The translations under genes and the position numbers were made by a program. A stretch of 60,503 bases of DNA, taken from Amoebophrya sp. A120. Its lineage: Eukaryota; Sar; Dinophyceae; Syndiniales; Amoebophryaceae. The stretch lies in contig CAJINV010000023.1 of NCBI GenBank assembly GCA_905178155.1, positions 690,834 through 751,336 of the forward strand. The letters run 5' to 3'. Below the pieces are notes generated by a model that saw only the letters and a list, made by a program, of their open reading frames with translations, was not told where the DNA came from and ran no database searches. This document shows positions 33,744 to 45,527 of this stretch, piece after piece (position 1 is the first letter of the stretch; each line of letters begins with the position of its first letter).

Positions 33744-34239
33744 ACACGCGAGCCACTCCGGTGCTGAGATCATGCCGCGACGACCGAGAAGTCCGCGCAC
33801 TGCTATAGAAAAAGTACTGAATAATAGCCACGATAATTTTGAGGACTACTCACATGTGCGAGCTCCAACCTGCGGCTGGATCAAGAAATAATTTTTCCGA
33901 AGAAGAAAAGAGGATGCACGCCTTGTTTCGACACAGGAGGTGCTAAATATAAGAGCTCAAACGTTCTACAAGAGTACAACAGACAAGAACGGTCTTCGGT
34001 TCTTTCTCTTCTCTTCTTGTTGTTCCATGAAACAGGTTTGGCTGCTCCAGCTTTGCCGTAGTGAGTTGCCGAACTACGCTCTAGCCAGGCAGTTTTGTTG
34101 CTTTACTTTGTTCTAACAGGCAGGAAATCGCTTTCGTGCGTATTATTGTAGCGTATTATTGAAGCAAACTGCTACTTGTCGTGCGAAATACGTTGTTGTT
34201 CTTCTTGTCGTGCGTATTATTGAAGCAAACTACTACTCC
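33744..34239. other. Intergenic region between genes 6 and 7
   Basis: About 500 bp without introner or gene. A short direct repeat, GTATTATTGAAGCAAACT, occurs at about 34148 and 34214, just before the gene 7 start. Confidence 0.6.
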
Positions 34240-37200
34240 ATGGGTAGCGTTTTCGGAGTTGTGCTACCATCCCCGCAGGGCACTTCCAAATCTTCCACTT
34301 TCTCCTGTTTCAGCCTGACCAGGGGTTCCGCGCTGCCATGGATTCTGTTTCCACTAATGGCATCACTGTACATCGATCGTGTCGGGTTTCCGATACTCTT
34401 GCGGAAATTTTTGGCGGAAAGAGCAGCGGCAGGGGAGGTGGACAACTACAGCGCAACGTCGCGTCAGGATTCTGGGAATAGCTCGTCGCGTCAGGGTAGT
34501 AGCCCGCACCGAGTCACCGACGAGGTTCGCGGCCACATTCTGGGAGCCTTTTTTGTTGGCTATGCCATCTCGCAGATTCCGGGGGGTGTGCTAGCGCGGA
34601 AACTGTCTCGGCGTGCAACCGAGCGCGGTCAGAAAGGCTTCGGCTTCCTGCAGCTCTATGCCAGCTGCGCCGCCTGGTGTTGCTTGAGCGCAGCGTTGGT
34701 CTGGTATGTCCACGGTGATGCCCCCGCACCGTACCTCCATGCTCGACAAGAACAGATGCAAAACAGCGTCGGCACATCGAAAACCTCATCTCCGCCAAAC
34801 GTAAACATTCCGGCGCTGCGACCGCAGTTTCGTCGTTCCCTGGAGGAACCGATCAAAACCGACAGGGAACAACATCAAGCCTCCACCAGTAGTAGCTCGA
34901 GCGACTTAGGCAAAAATGGCGCGCCGGGCGGAATCATTATTAATTGGGACGACGCGGCAAGTACAAAACCGGCGGCACCGGGACAATCCGGATCAGCTTC
35001 AACAAGAGCAGTTGCGTCAACTTCTACTATGGAAGGAGAGGACCACAACATCAAAGCTGTAGCTGCCACTGCTTCTGCTGTATTCAATAAGGCAGCTGCA
35101 GACGATATATTGTTGATTAAGGCGCCAAGTAGTGCTAGTCGTACAAGAACTCTGGTGGTAGAAGCTCCTTCCGCCCACCAGCTGCAAGAGAAACCGGAAA
35201 CAATTCGCACAGAAGTCCCTGTGCTGGCACTTGGCGGCGGTCGTTTTCTCGCAGGGATTTGCCAAGGGCTCGTGATCCCCGCAATTCACCAAATCTTGGC
35301 GGACGAGTGCGAGCCGAGGAGCCTGGCCAACGCAGTTTATTGTGAGGAAAAATCCCCCCTCCCCATATCAAAACAGGACTTCTGATGCTGGATTTGTGTA
35401 CACAAATCAAAGCTGTCTTGCAGTAGAGGATTTGAGGCATATGCCGTGCCGGAGTACAGAGCTTCTGACGTGGACGCTTAGCATCACAAATGTCTATGCT
35501 GTAGCCCAAGCAGCATCGCAAACCGTCCGCATAATGCGGCGGAGACTGTGGAGTTGCCTTCTTGCAAGACAGATGTGATTTGTGGCCTCAAATCAGCAGC
35601 GCAAATTTTCGGAGACATACCCTTTCAATATGGGGAGGGGGGAGCTTTCCTTTCAATACGGTGAGCGGCACGGTCTCGGGCATGTACCTCGGAGGGCTCG
35701 TGGCAATGGTGTACGCGGCCGACCTGCTCGAGGCCTACGGTTCGATCGCCGGCTTCCTGGCTTCGGTAGCCCTGCCCGTATGCTGCGCGCTGTTGCTCTT
35801 GCTGTTTGACAGGGCCTGCTTCCCACGGGGTGATGTGGTTCAAGAAGGTGCGCTCTTCTCCTGTTTTCGCTCCGGCAGCGGCGCAGGTAGTGCCACCACC
35901 TTCCGGTTTGACTATGCCGACCTGAACCGCGGTCGCGAACACGTCGAGCAGTCTGCCGCGGGGGATCTGGTCGATCTTGCTGCTGTAGAGGATGAGACGC
36001 GAGACCAGATTATATGGATTGCAAAAATGTCTGGGTCTGGAAGATTGCCAGGTTTGTCATGCAGGTTTTCCATAACTCATGAGGTCTGGTATGTAGGACA
36101 TAGCATGACAGATTCTGCGAAGCCTTTCCAATGCCTATCCTGCATGGGAAACTGCCTCTCGATTAGGTCAAAAGTGCGCAACCTTTGGCAATCATGCAAC
36201 ACAGCTTTTTGCCTGATTCAGATTTAGCATGACAAGTTGCATTCTTCCAGACCCAGACACTTTTACATTTGATAGATTAGCCACGCGCACAACAACGAGA
36301 TCGGCGAAGACAATGTCAAATGCAAAGATGTCTGGGGCTGCCATGCAAGCCCTCGCATCACCCGTCTTGCGAAGGTGTCCCAATGTTGCCTAATCCGCCA
36401 GAGGAATGAGTCCCCTAGTGTGGTGTCAAGTTTTGGGCCGCATTTGCTGTTAATGCATGACAGACCCTTGTGCTGCCTCAAATTTCTTGTATGATCACAA
36501 ACTGCATTCTACTTCCAGACCCAGACATATTTGCAATCCATAGACAATCCACGTGCACCTCTACAGATAGTTGAAACTGTCCCACCAGGGGCTGGCGCGA
36601 GTGCAAAGCCGGACGCAGGGCGAGGAGCGCTGGCTCCTGCAGATGAGAGGCCAACGAGGCAGCTTGTCGCGCCGCCCTCGAATCATGTTGCAAAATCAAA
36701 CCCAAAAAGCAGCCCCGATGTTGTTGCGAAGGAGGTGCGCCCTTTGGTTCTTGCCGAGATGCGGTGCGAGCGGCCCCCCGGCGAAGACGTCGCTCTTGGG
36801 CGCGCAGGAATTGCTGGGGGAACAATTATTGGTGCGCCGTTCAGTGATGACGATGAGGAGCGAAAAGCCGCAGGGCCCTTTGTAGAGGAAGTTGTTTTTG
36901 GGACGAGTGCTCAAAATTCTATTGCAATGAAAAATGCCCAGACCCCAGATGAACTTGGCAGCATTTGCATTGCAAATTTTTCCAATGCTGGAAACATTCC
37001 TCGTTTTGCATATATCTGCATCAGAAGTTTTCCATGCTGATTCGCTCAAATTTGTGTTGCAAAGGAGCCCAGCAGCAGGATCTTCTTTTATGCAGAAAAT
37101 ACCTCAAGAACCTAGATTCTGCACAAGAAAGGCCCGCAGTCCTTTCATGCAATACAAAAAGCTTCCACTTGGAAACTTTGCATGAGAAACTGTTCGCAAA

Positions 37201-39132
37201 TTCCGTCGTGGGGGCCTTTTTCCTTTTGATAAATTACGTAACTCCTTCAAAAGCGGAGCAAGAAGATTATCACGCTATTAGAAGCAGCGACAAGGCCTTG
37301 CTGGCACATCCTGCGGTGCAGGTCATTTTGTGCAGCAGCTTTGCGTTCCATTACGCGTTTTACCTGCTTATGAGCTGGCTTCCCACATTTCTGGAGGAAT
37401 TTGCGCGGTGTGGCGGGGCGCGACAGGGGACCGCCAACAAAGCTGCACCCTACGGCCTGATGTTCGTGGCTACCAATCTTGGCTCGCGCGCAAGCAACTT
37501 ATCACAAGAAAAAAGTGTTACAGTTACACATTTGTTGGAGTTTCTGCATCACAAATTTTCTCTGTGTGCCAGACAAAACTTGTAATGCAAAGATCATACT
37601 GGTAAATACGTAGGAAACGAGGCTCGCAAGCATTTCTCGCATGACAAAGGTTGACTGTCTTGCGGCTCCTGCAGCACAATGTGCAACTGTAACCCTCTTT
37701 TCTTGCGATGCAACTGGCTTCGAGACTACTACTTCTCCCGGCGGGGGGGCGGGGGAAGTAGGAAAACACCACTTGACACGACGCCGGACATCACTGCGAG
37801 TGGCCCTGAGGACCTCAACGCAGCCGCGGCTGCAGCTGCAACTACAGCCTGCAACCCATCTTCATGCCCTGTTGCCACTTCTCGCGCTCGCAAATTCGTC
37901 AACGCTGCCGGCATTGCGGTCGCGTCTGCCTCCCTGCTCTGGATGCCCCTCGTTGTCGCCTCTGGTGCAGCCGGAGGTGATGAAGATGGTGCCCGCGCAA
38001 ATGTTTTCGCGGATGCGGCGGGTAGTAGTTCCTCGGCGCTGCTCTTGCCTGCTAGTAGTGCTACGGCCGCACCACCAGCCGGCGCAGCAGCTCCAGCGCC
38101 AACAAGTCGAACAGCTTTACTTCCTAATGTGGACTACCATGGTGATCATGTTCATGTTGCGCCACGACCTGCTGCCACAAGGACGTCGACCCCAGATCGC
38201 GCTAGTCGTGCGCGCCGCGCCGTCTTCGAGGCAACGACGCCATCTGCAGGGGGGGAGGCGTGTATCAAAAGGAAAATCAATCCCCCCTCCCCATATCGAA
38301 ATGCAAATCTGTGATGCGGGATTTGTGTTGCAAGAACACAAATCGGATGTATTGTCTTGTAGTAGAGCACTGCAGACAGATGTAGAGCCGCATCATGGAT
38401 GTTTATTTGGTGTAGGCGCCTAGCAAGACAGGCATATTCTCAGTAGGCCATACAGCATTACAAATTGCCTGCAGAACGAGGCGGGGTCTTTGGATTTGTC
38501 TTCTAGCAATACGGAAGCGATTTGCTGTGGCCTCCAATCCGCGTCACAAATTTTGAGAAGAATCCCGTTTTGGTATGGGCAGGAGGGGACAACTTTTTCT
38601 CACAATAACGTGGAGATCCTCGTCGCCCACCGTGAGCAGTCAAAGCGAATTGGAAGAGCAGGCACTAGACCGCAATAAGCAGTTCGGTCCTGGTGGGGAG
38701 GTACTTGCAGTCGGCCGGTCTTCAAACACCAGAGGCGGCGGTCCATCGCGAACAGGGGGCCACCAGAACGCCAGCACGACGCCCACGACCTTTCCTGCTG
38801 GCACGTCGACTACATCATCAACTTCTAGCGCAGCCTGCGCCAGCTTGGCTATAAGCGCGGCCTTTTTCGGGTTGGGCTTCTCACGGGGCGGCTTCGGGGT
38901 GGCCCATCTGGATATCAACGATGGAAAAGACGCTGGCTACCTCATCGGTGTCGTAAATCTTGCAGGGACTCTGGGAGGCGTCCTCAGTGTTCCGGCTACT
39001 GGTTACATTCTCACCGCCTCCGGCGGTGCGCCAGTGCGCAGCGGGTGGATGATCACTTTGGCAGTCGCAGCAGCGTGGTGTCTCGTCAGTGCGGTTTTTT
39101 TCTGCCGGTACGCAAAGGCCGGACGGCTGTAA
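34240..39132 (+). CDS. Gene 7: major facilitator transporter, SLC17-like
   Basis: Exons 34240-35337, 35664-36012, 36280-36313, 36548-36919, 37237-37499, 37716-38262, 38613-39132 (TAA) encode 1060 residues. Family signs in order: IDRVGFPILLRKFL near 50; GAFFVGYAISQIPGGVLARK near 101 (the helix-2/loop signature); RFLAGICQGLVIPAIHQILAD near 340; GMYLGGLVAMVYA; YLLMSWLPTFLEEF; and GGFGVAHLDINDGKDAGYLIGVVN near the end. These match SLC17/anion:cation symporters, which carry phosphate, organic anions or nucleotide sugars. The protein is about twice the usual 450-550 residues because low-complexity Ser/Thr/Ala/Pro blocks fill the loops (about 185-330, 500-630, 720-900). Several introners lie in or beside those loops. 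Substrate is not predictable. AATAAA at 39236. Confidence 0.83.
35338..35658 (-). mobile_element. Introner A, gene 7
   Basis: 321 bp; flanks CAGTT/CGGTG match at 3 of 5. Removal keeps the frame (LANAV joined to SGTVSG). Confidence 0.85.
36013..36274. mobile_element. Introner B, gene 7
   Basis: 262 bp; TSD GATTA at 36008-36012 and 36275-36279. Confidence 0.9.
36314..36542. mobile_element. Introner B, gene 7
   Basis: 229 bp; TSD GACAA at 36309-36313 and 36543-36547. The smallest B element; only 34 coding bases separate it from the previous one. Confidence 0.9.
36920..37231. mobile_element. Introner F, gene 7
   Basis: 312 bp; flanks AATTC/AATTA match at 4 of 5. Confidence 0.88.
37500..37710. 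mobile_element. Introner E, gene 7
   Basis: 211 bp; TSD CAACT at 37495-37499 and 37711-37715. Right terminus GATG. Confidence 0.9.
38263..38607 (-). mobile_element. Introner A, gene 7
   Basis: 345 bp; flanks GCGTG/ACGTG match at 4 of 5. A divergent member with an imperfect right TIR. Confidence 0.85.
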
Positions 39133-39888
39133 TGCGATTCCTGGCATGGAGCCTCCGATTTTTTCGTACAGGCGAATAGCAAGTACTTAAAAATGTCTCG
39201 AAAAGAGAGATAATGGAAAAAAAGAACTCTACACGAATAAAAAGATGCAAGAAAATCTGCATTGTTTTAGGCTTTTGTTGTGCGCCTCTGTTTGTTGCTT
39301 TTGGCATTAGTTGCCCATCAACCAATGCACATCAGACAGCGTCGTAAAAAAGACAAAAGGCTTAGAACGAAAAAAATTGTAGCGCGCCTTTTTTTATTGC
39401 GCGCAACAGGTGTCGTCCTCTTCCGTCGCGCAGAGGTATGAAAGACCTGCGGCGTCGTGTTCTTCCCGCCAAAAGATGATAGAATTACTTCACGATAAGT
39501 AACATGGAAGATGAACAGCCGCACACTCAGTGCACGAATGCACGACGCGTGCACAACTAAATACATAGCCCTCTTTCGGCGGATCAACTATGCAAAAATG
39601 GCACAGCATTTCTACTAGCGTTCTTTCGAAAATTCAACAATCTGGTCTGCACTGCCAGTCCAATTCCGGATGGGTAAGTAGAGGTTTTGCGTGAATAAAC
39701 AGAGATGGCTTAGTAAGCGAAGCAACCAACCAACCGAGTCGCATCCCCGGCCCAGGAAAATCGAGCTACAAAAGGACCGCGGGGTCCTCTGTGCGGTGGT
39801 TTTCCGGCATTTGCGTTGTGCCGCGGAGCTTCCGAGAATTTGAGAAAGGCACTTCTTCGTCCCTGATCAGTTCGGAAGTCGGACGAAG
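39133..39888. other. Intergenic region between genes 7 and 8
   Basis: No introner and no gene. AATAAA at 39236. A run CAACCAACCAACCG at about 39724 resembles the inverted ends of the 6021-7966 element but is too short to assign. Confidence 0.6.
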
Positions 39889-42800
39889 ATGCCCGAATTA
39901 GGCGCGGGGTTGTGCTGCCCGCGGCCCTTCTTACAATGGGTGGGGCTGTCGCTTCTGATCTGTTGGATGCAAGTGTGGCGCCGGCGGTCCACGCAACCAG
40001 ATTTGTTCCAGCACTCCTGCAGCAACGAGTTGAACAACGTGCGTCAGTCCGTGCGTGGAAATAAACTCATGCGAAACGCAGACGACCCCCCGAGAGGACA
40101 GGCCATGGCCGGCGCGGTAGTTAGTGCAAAAAAAGCTTCTGCTATCGCAAAAGACGAACAAACTACGTCTAGCGGACTATCGACGTCAACAGATCCTCAA
40201 CACGCTGGCGCTGCCGTCGAGACGGGCACAGCAGGAAGACCTACACTCAGCGGCGGCACGGATCATGTCCCTGCGGGGACAGGCACAGGAACCGGCGAAG
40301 CTGCTGCTCCTTATCGCAGGAAAGAAGTGTTACAGTTACACACCCTGATGCAAGACCAGCAAGAAAGACAACCTGTGTCATGCAGGAAATGCTTTCCAGC
40401 CTCATTTCGTGCGTGTCTTCCTTCATAGCCTGCCACGCATTACAAGTTTTCTTTGCTAGTATGCAGAGCAACTTTGTGATGCTGAAATTGCACCAAATGT
40501 GTAAGAACTGTTCACACTTTTTTCCTGTGATACTGCTGCGTCCCCACCTAGTAGTATTACCACCCCATCCACGACCACTGGAGCAGTAGTAAACATGGAA
40601 AATAATAAAGATACCTCCCCGACGTCGAGCGACGTAAAGACGACAAAACCAGCAGCACTCCTCGGGCAGCTGAGGAAGGAGTTTGCGCAGTCATTCTGCC
40701 ACCCCGCGGAAACGCCCTCGTATCCACGATCCTGCTTCAAGCACGGGAAGAACTGCCCGCGGCGCATATTACAATGAAAAATGCCCCCACCCCTGAACTT
40801 GGGAGCATTTGTATTGCAAACCTTTCCAAATGAAACACTCGCCCTCTTGCATCTATCAGCATCACAGGTTTTCAATCGTTAAGAGCAAAAATTTGTATTG
40901 CAAAAGACCCCAGCAAGAGCGGCGCTTGTCATGCAAGCGATGCGATACACGCCTACATTCTGCATCAGAAAGATTCATACTCCTTTCATGCATGACAAAA
41001 AGTTTTCATTTGGAAATTTCGCATCACAAATTTTTGCAATTTAGGGGTGGGGGGCACTTTTCACTGTAATAGCGCATGGACTCGACCTGTGCGAAGGCCC
41101 CCGAGGATTTTACAGGGATCCCGGCATTTTTGGTCGAACACGAGCGGTTTTACTATCAGATTCTCAAACGTTTTTACATTCTCAGCTGTTACATGATTTG
41201 TCATGCAAAACTACCATTATCATCTACACGGTCAAGCTGTTCTGCATGACAAATTCTGGGAGGGCCAAACAGGCTGATGATCTGTGCCAAATCTGTCATG
41301 CAAGACGCGCAATGCCCCTCCTTTCACTTTTCCCATTCTTGCATCAGCACAAATCCATCTAACAGCTGAGAATGGAACAGTTGAGAACGCCATATTTACC
41401 GGACGGCGCGGGGGAAGGTCACGTTCGACGCATATCAAGTGAAAATCTGTCTGGGTCTGGAACAAAGCAACTTGTCATGCTAAATCTGAACCATGTGAAA
41501 ATCTGTTTTGCATGATTACCAAAAGCTGTCCACTTTTGACCTACCTCCGAGACGCAGTTTCTCATGCAGAATTATAGGCATGGTAGCACAACTCTCGCAG
41601 AATCTGTCATGCTATGTCCTACATACCTGACCTCATGGGTGATGGAATAAAACCAGCATGACACTAAGTCTGGCCGCATTCTTCCAGACCCAGATGACAT
41701 TGTTGCAGTTGATAACGCACACCGTTTGACGAAGTTTTACGGCCCGCACCTATCGGAAGAGGAACGGGAAAAGATGGCGAAGGAGTATCGTAAGGAAAAA
41801 TCCCCCCTCCCCATATCAAAATGGAAATTTGTGATGCTGATTTGTGGTAACAAATACCCTCTGTCTTGCCTCTAGGGGAATGCGAACGATGTGGCGCATT
41901 CCACAGCCAGTCTGTCACGCGCTTTTGACTACTGCAAACCTGTATCTCATGCCTAATTGCTAGCCTTCTGCATATCCAAACAGGCTTAGAAAATGCCGCC
42001 AAGCACCTTCTGCAAGACAGATCTGATTTGTGTACGGAAATCCAGCATCAGAAACTTCCTTTTGATATGGGGAGGGGGGATTTTCCCCTCCTATAAGGAG
42101 ATCGCGGACTACATGACCGTGAACCATCGGCCCTTTGTATCGAAAGGAAAACCCCCCCTCCCCATATTGAAAAGGTATGTCTCAGAAAATTTGTAATGCT
42201 GATGCGCGACTACAAATCGGCTCTGTCTTGTAAGAACTCAACTCCACAGGCTCCGCCGCATTCTGCAGGCGGTTTGTCATGCTGTTGGCCCTACAAACTA
42301 GACGTCTGCCATGCTCAGCGCCTAGCCCAAAACGTCTCTACTCAGTCCCAGTAGAGGCCTGCAGCCCTCTCCAGCAAGATCAATCCGATTTGTGCACGCA
42401 CATCCAGCATTAGAAACTTCGTTTTGATCATATGGGGCGGGGGGATTTTTCCTTGTGATTCTTTGTGGTGATTCCCAATTACTGGACAACGGAGCAAGTC
42501 GACAAGGCACTGGAAGTATCAAATGTAAAAATGTCTGGGTCTGGAAGAATGCAACTTGTCATGCTAAATCTGAATCAGGCAAAAAGCTGTGTTGCATGAT
42601 TGCCAAAGGTTGTGCACTTTTGACCTAATCGAGAGGCAGTTTCTCATGCAGGATAAGCATTGGAAAGGCTTCGCAGAATCTGTCATGCTATGTCCTACAT
42701 ACCAGACCTCATGGGTTATGGAAAACCTGCATGACAAACCTGGCAATCTTCCAGACCCAGACATTTTTGCAATCCATAGGAAGAGGTGGATAAATTTCAG

Positions 42801-45511
42801 CAAGAAGGATGTCACAACCACCGCGGAAACGGGTTTGACTCCCGGTCGTTTGCGTATCAAACGGAAAAATCCCCCCTCCCCATATCGAAAAGGAAGTTTG
42901 TAATGCTGGATTTGCGTACACAAATCAGATTCGTCTTGCAGTAGAGGACTGCAGTTGTGTGCCAACTTTGGGAAGCAAGGTTTTGACATTGGCGTCTAGC
43001 ATTACAAATGTCCACACTGTAGGCCCAGCAGCATCACGAACCGCCTGCATAGTGCGGCGCAGCCTGTGGACTTGCCTTCTTGCAAGACAGAGACGATTGC
43101 AAATTTTCTGTGGCTTCCATTTCGATATGGGGAGGGGGGTCTTTCCTTACGATATTGCGGCGGAGAAGTTCTCGCGGCAGGCCAAGAGATTCAAGGAGGA
43201 CCGTATTGAAGGGAAGAACTCCCCCTTCCCATATTGAAGAGGTATGTTTCCGAAAATTTGTGTTGCTGATTTGAGGTTACAAATCACCTCTGTCTTGCAA
43301 GAAGACAAGGGCAGAAGCTTCCGCCCCATTATGGAAGCGATTTGTCATGCTGTTGGGCCTAAAGGGGAGCCGTTTGCCATGCTGAGCAACTAGACCCATA
43401 CGCCCCTACCTAGGCTGGGCATCTGGCCGCAATGCCTTCCTGCAATGCAAATTTGTGTACACAAATCCAGCATCAGAAATTTCGTTTTGATATGGGGAGG
43501 GGGGGCCTTTCCTTTCGATAGACCGGTTCCCGTGGCTGGTCGCGAAGCACTTGTATCAGCGGGACAAGGTACAGCTTCACCGAGGGAAACTGACCACCTT
43601 GGTGGGCGTAGTAAAGTGGAACGGGAAGCCCGCAAACTCCGGGGGTCCCTGGCACAAGGATGACTTCTATCTCGGCGCCAAGGCCATCCTGTACCTAAAC
43701 TATCGTAAGAAAAAACTGCTTCACTGTAAGGATTTTGCAAGTTTTGCATTACAAGTTCGTTACACATTACAAAGAAAGCTTGCCATGCGAGTATCCTACG
43801 GGAAAACACTCTAAAAATCACTTGTCTTGCATGTGTAGCAAGAGAAACACTTCTCTTCAGTAATGCCTTTTCTGCATCACAAGTTCACAGTGAAACAGTT
43901 TTTTCTTGCGATATAAACGACGTGTTGGACAATGGTCCTTTCAGCATGGTATCAAATGTAAAAATGTCTGGGTCTGGAAGAATGCAACTTGTCATGCTAA
44001 ATCTGAAGCATGCAAAAATCTGTGTTGCATGATTACCAAAAGTCGTTCAGTTTTGGCCAAGTCGGGAGAGAGTTTCTCATGCAGGATAGGCATGAGAGAG
44101 AGTGCACAGAATCTGTCATTTTAGGTCCTGCATTACAGACCTCATGGGTCATGGAAAAGCTGCATGACAAATCGCGCATTCTTCCAGACCCAGACATTTT
44201 TGCATTTGATACATGGCTATCGATTGCAAATATACTATATATCGATCTGGGTCTAGTAGAGGAATGCGCTTGTAGTTTCGATCATGCATCTGCTTTCAGA
44301 TCATGACACAAATAATGTCTGATGCACGGAAATAAAGCATATTCAGGTTCTTTTGCGGACGCCTCTTGATCCCTTGTCGCCCCCGTGAGACATAACTGCC
44401 GACTTTCGTCGCAAAAAGTGGGCAGCTTTCTTTGGCGTGTCCGAAACACAATAATTTTTGTGTGCTCCAGCAGAGTTGGCATCTCACAATGTATAGGTAA
44501 TGCAACCCTTCCAGACATCCAGTGATAAAAATTGTTATGTTTGCAATGCATAATGGCAATTGACTACCCAGACGCCTCCCTCCGCCCGGATCTGCCGGCG
44601 CAGACGAAGCTTAACTTCGAGGACGTCCCAGGTGGTGGCTCCGAGTGGCCCGATAGTCCAGAAAAGCGGACACAGTTTCACCACCGCACCATGAGCACGA
44701 AGCTGGCAGAGGGAACGATCCGAGCCATCGTGCGACTGGCCGCGCCGCCCGGCTCCATGATTCTGTTCACGAGCCACAACATTCATTATGGCGAACCGCT
44801 TCGCAACGGCACCCGTGTCACCATGTATTTAAATGAAAAATACCCCCTCCCCATACCGAAAACGAAATTTGTGATGCTGTATTTGAGTAGTACACAAATC
44901 GACTTGTAACGCTAGAAGGCCAAGAGACGCAGCTGTGGCCTCGTTTGCAGGCTATTTTTCATGCTGTTTCGCGCTTCGAGTTGCTTCCTGTCATACTGAA
45001 GCCGCAGGACTTTGTTCCCACGCCAACCAGCACTAGAGTCCGCATCTTTTCCCTTCGAGCATGACAGAGCTGATTTGTGACCACAAATCTGCATCACAAA
45101 TTTCTAGTTTGAGTATGGGGTGGGGGGATTTTTCATTTTGATACCATGACGAACTACTACAATGGAAACCCGTCACAGGAAATCGAGCGGACCTGTAAGC
45201 TTCCCCGAGTGGATATCATTTGTAACAACGTCCCAACCACAGACTCGTCATGCAGATTTGCAATGAAAAGAACATTATGTAATTCGCATCTACTCTATGA
45301 GAGGCATTTCTAATCGTGTTGTGGCATTTGTAACGCTGTATTAACCAGGGTAAGCAGATGGATTTGCGATGCGTTTCACCCTGCTGAGCTGCACTACACT
45401 ACGGACTGCAAGTTGTGATGCCGAAATCCCAAAACTATTAAGCTTGCTTTGCAAAGTCTCCATCTTGACTCTGGGGCGGTGACGTTTTTACTCAGGATAG
45501 TGGATCTGTGA
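39889..45511 (+). CDS. Gene 8: membrane-anchored phytanoyl-CoA-dioxygenase-like (PhyH) protein
   Basis: Exons 39889-40311, 40538-40766, 41077-41153, 41400-41432, 41720-41785, 42101-42137, 42466-42516, 42784-42854, 43160-43203, 43526-43700, 43919-43949, 44217 alone, 44558-44825, 45149-45213, 45505-45511 (TGA) encode 525 residues. FLQWVGLSLLICWMQVW (about 14-30) is a signal anchor; a low-complexity stem follows to about 190. The C-terminal half fits the Fe(II)/2-oxoglutarate PhyH fold: H387 and D389 in PWHKDDF, then LYLNDVLDNGPFSM, the distal H489 in SHNIHYG and the 2OG-binding R499 in NGTRVTM. The spacing is that of the family. Hydroxylation of a secretory-pathway substrate is inferred. Fourteen introners make up over 70% of the gene, and one exon is a single base. 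Confidence 0.85.
40312..40532. mobile_element. Introner E, gene 8
   Basis: 221 bp; flanks CTCCT/CTGCT match at 4 of 5. Confidence 0.88.
40767..41071. mobile_element. Introner F, gene 8
   Basis: 305 bp; TSD GCGCA at 40762-40766 and 41072-41076. Confidence 0.9.
41154..41394. mobile_element. Introner I, gene 8 (only copy seen)
   Basis: 241 bp; TSD TTTAC at 41149-41153 and 41395-41399. Ends pair as two blocks, GTT..CATTCTCAGCTGTTA against TAACAGCTGAGAATG, then TCTCAA against TTGAGA. Confidence 0.88.
41433..41714. mobile_element. Introner B, gene 8
   Basis: 282 bp; TSD ACGCA at 41428-41432 and 41715-41719. Confidence 0.9.
41786..42095 (+). mobile_element. Introner A, gene 8
   Basis: 310 bp; TSD AGGAG at 41781-41785 and 42096-42100. 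Confidence 0.9.
42138..42460 (+). mobile_element. Introner A, gene 8
   Basis: 323 bp; TSD CTTTG at 42133-42137 and 42461-42465. Right terminus GATT. Confidence 0.9.
42517..42778. mobile_element. Introner B, gene 8
   Basis: 262 bp; TSD GGAAG at 42512-42516 and 42779-42783. Confidence 0.9.
42855..43154 (-). mobile_element. Introner A, gene 8
   Basis: 300 bp; TSD TTGCG at 42850-42854 and 43155-43159. Confidence 0.9.
43204..43520 (+). mobile_element. Introner A, gene 8
   Basis: 317 bp; TSD GACCG at 43199-43203 and 43521-43525. Confidence 0.9.
43701..43913. mobile_element. Introner D, gene 8
   Basis: 213 bp; TSD TAAAC at 43696-43700 and 43914-43918. Confidence 0.9.
43950..44211. mobile_element. 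Introner B, gene 8
   Basis: 262 bp; TSD CATGG at 43945-43949 and 44212-44216. Its right duplication overlaps the left duplication of the next element. Confidence 0.9.
44218..44552. mobile_element. Introner B-like, gene 8
   Basis: 335 bp; TSD ATGGC at 44213-44217 and 44553-44557. A diverged interior between B-like ends. It starts six bases after the previous element ends. Confidence 0.87.
44826..45143 (-). mobile_element. Introner A, gene 8
   Basis: 318 bp; TSD CCATG at 44821-44825 and 45144-45148. Confidence 0.9.
45214..45499 (-). mobile_element. Introner C, gene 8
   Basis: 286 bp; TSD GTGGA at 45209-45213 and 45500-45504. It lies seven bases before the end of the stop codon. Confidence 0.9.
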
Positions 45512-45527
45512 CCGCAGTACTTGTAGT

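Noticed and set aside
224-45511. CRISPR-like spaced repeats
   Set aside because: Repeats are paired inverted ends of mobile elements with coding sequence between them, not uniform direct repeats with short spacers.
27562-45511. UGA reassigned to an amino acid in this genome
   Set aside because: Genes 4, 6 and 8 appear to terminate at UGA with sensible protein ends, so the Gag-Pol UGA is better explained by readthrough.
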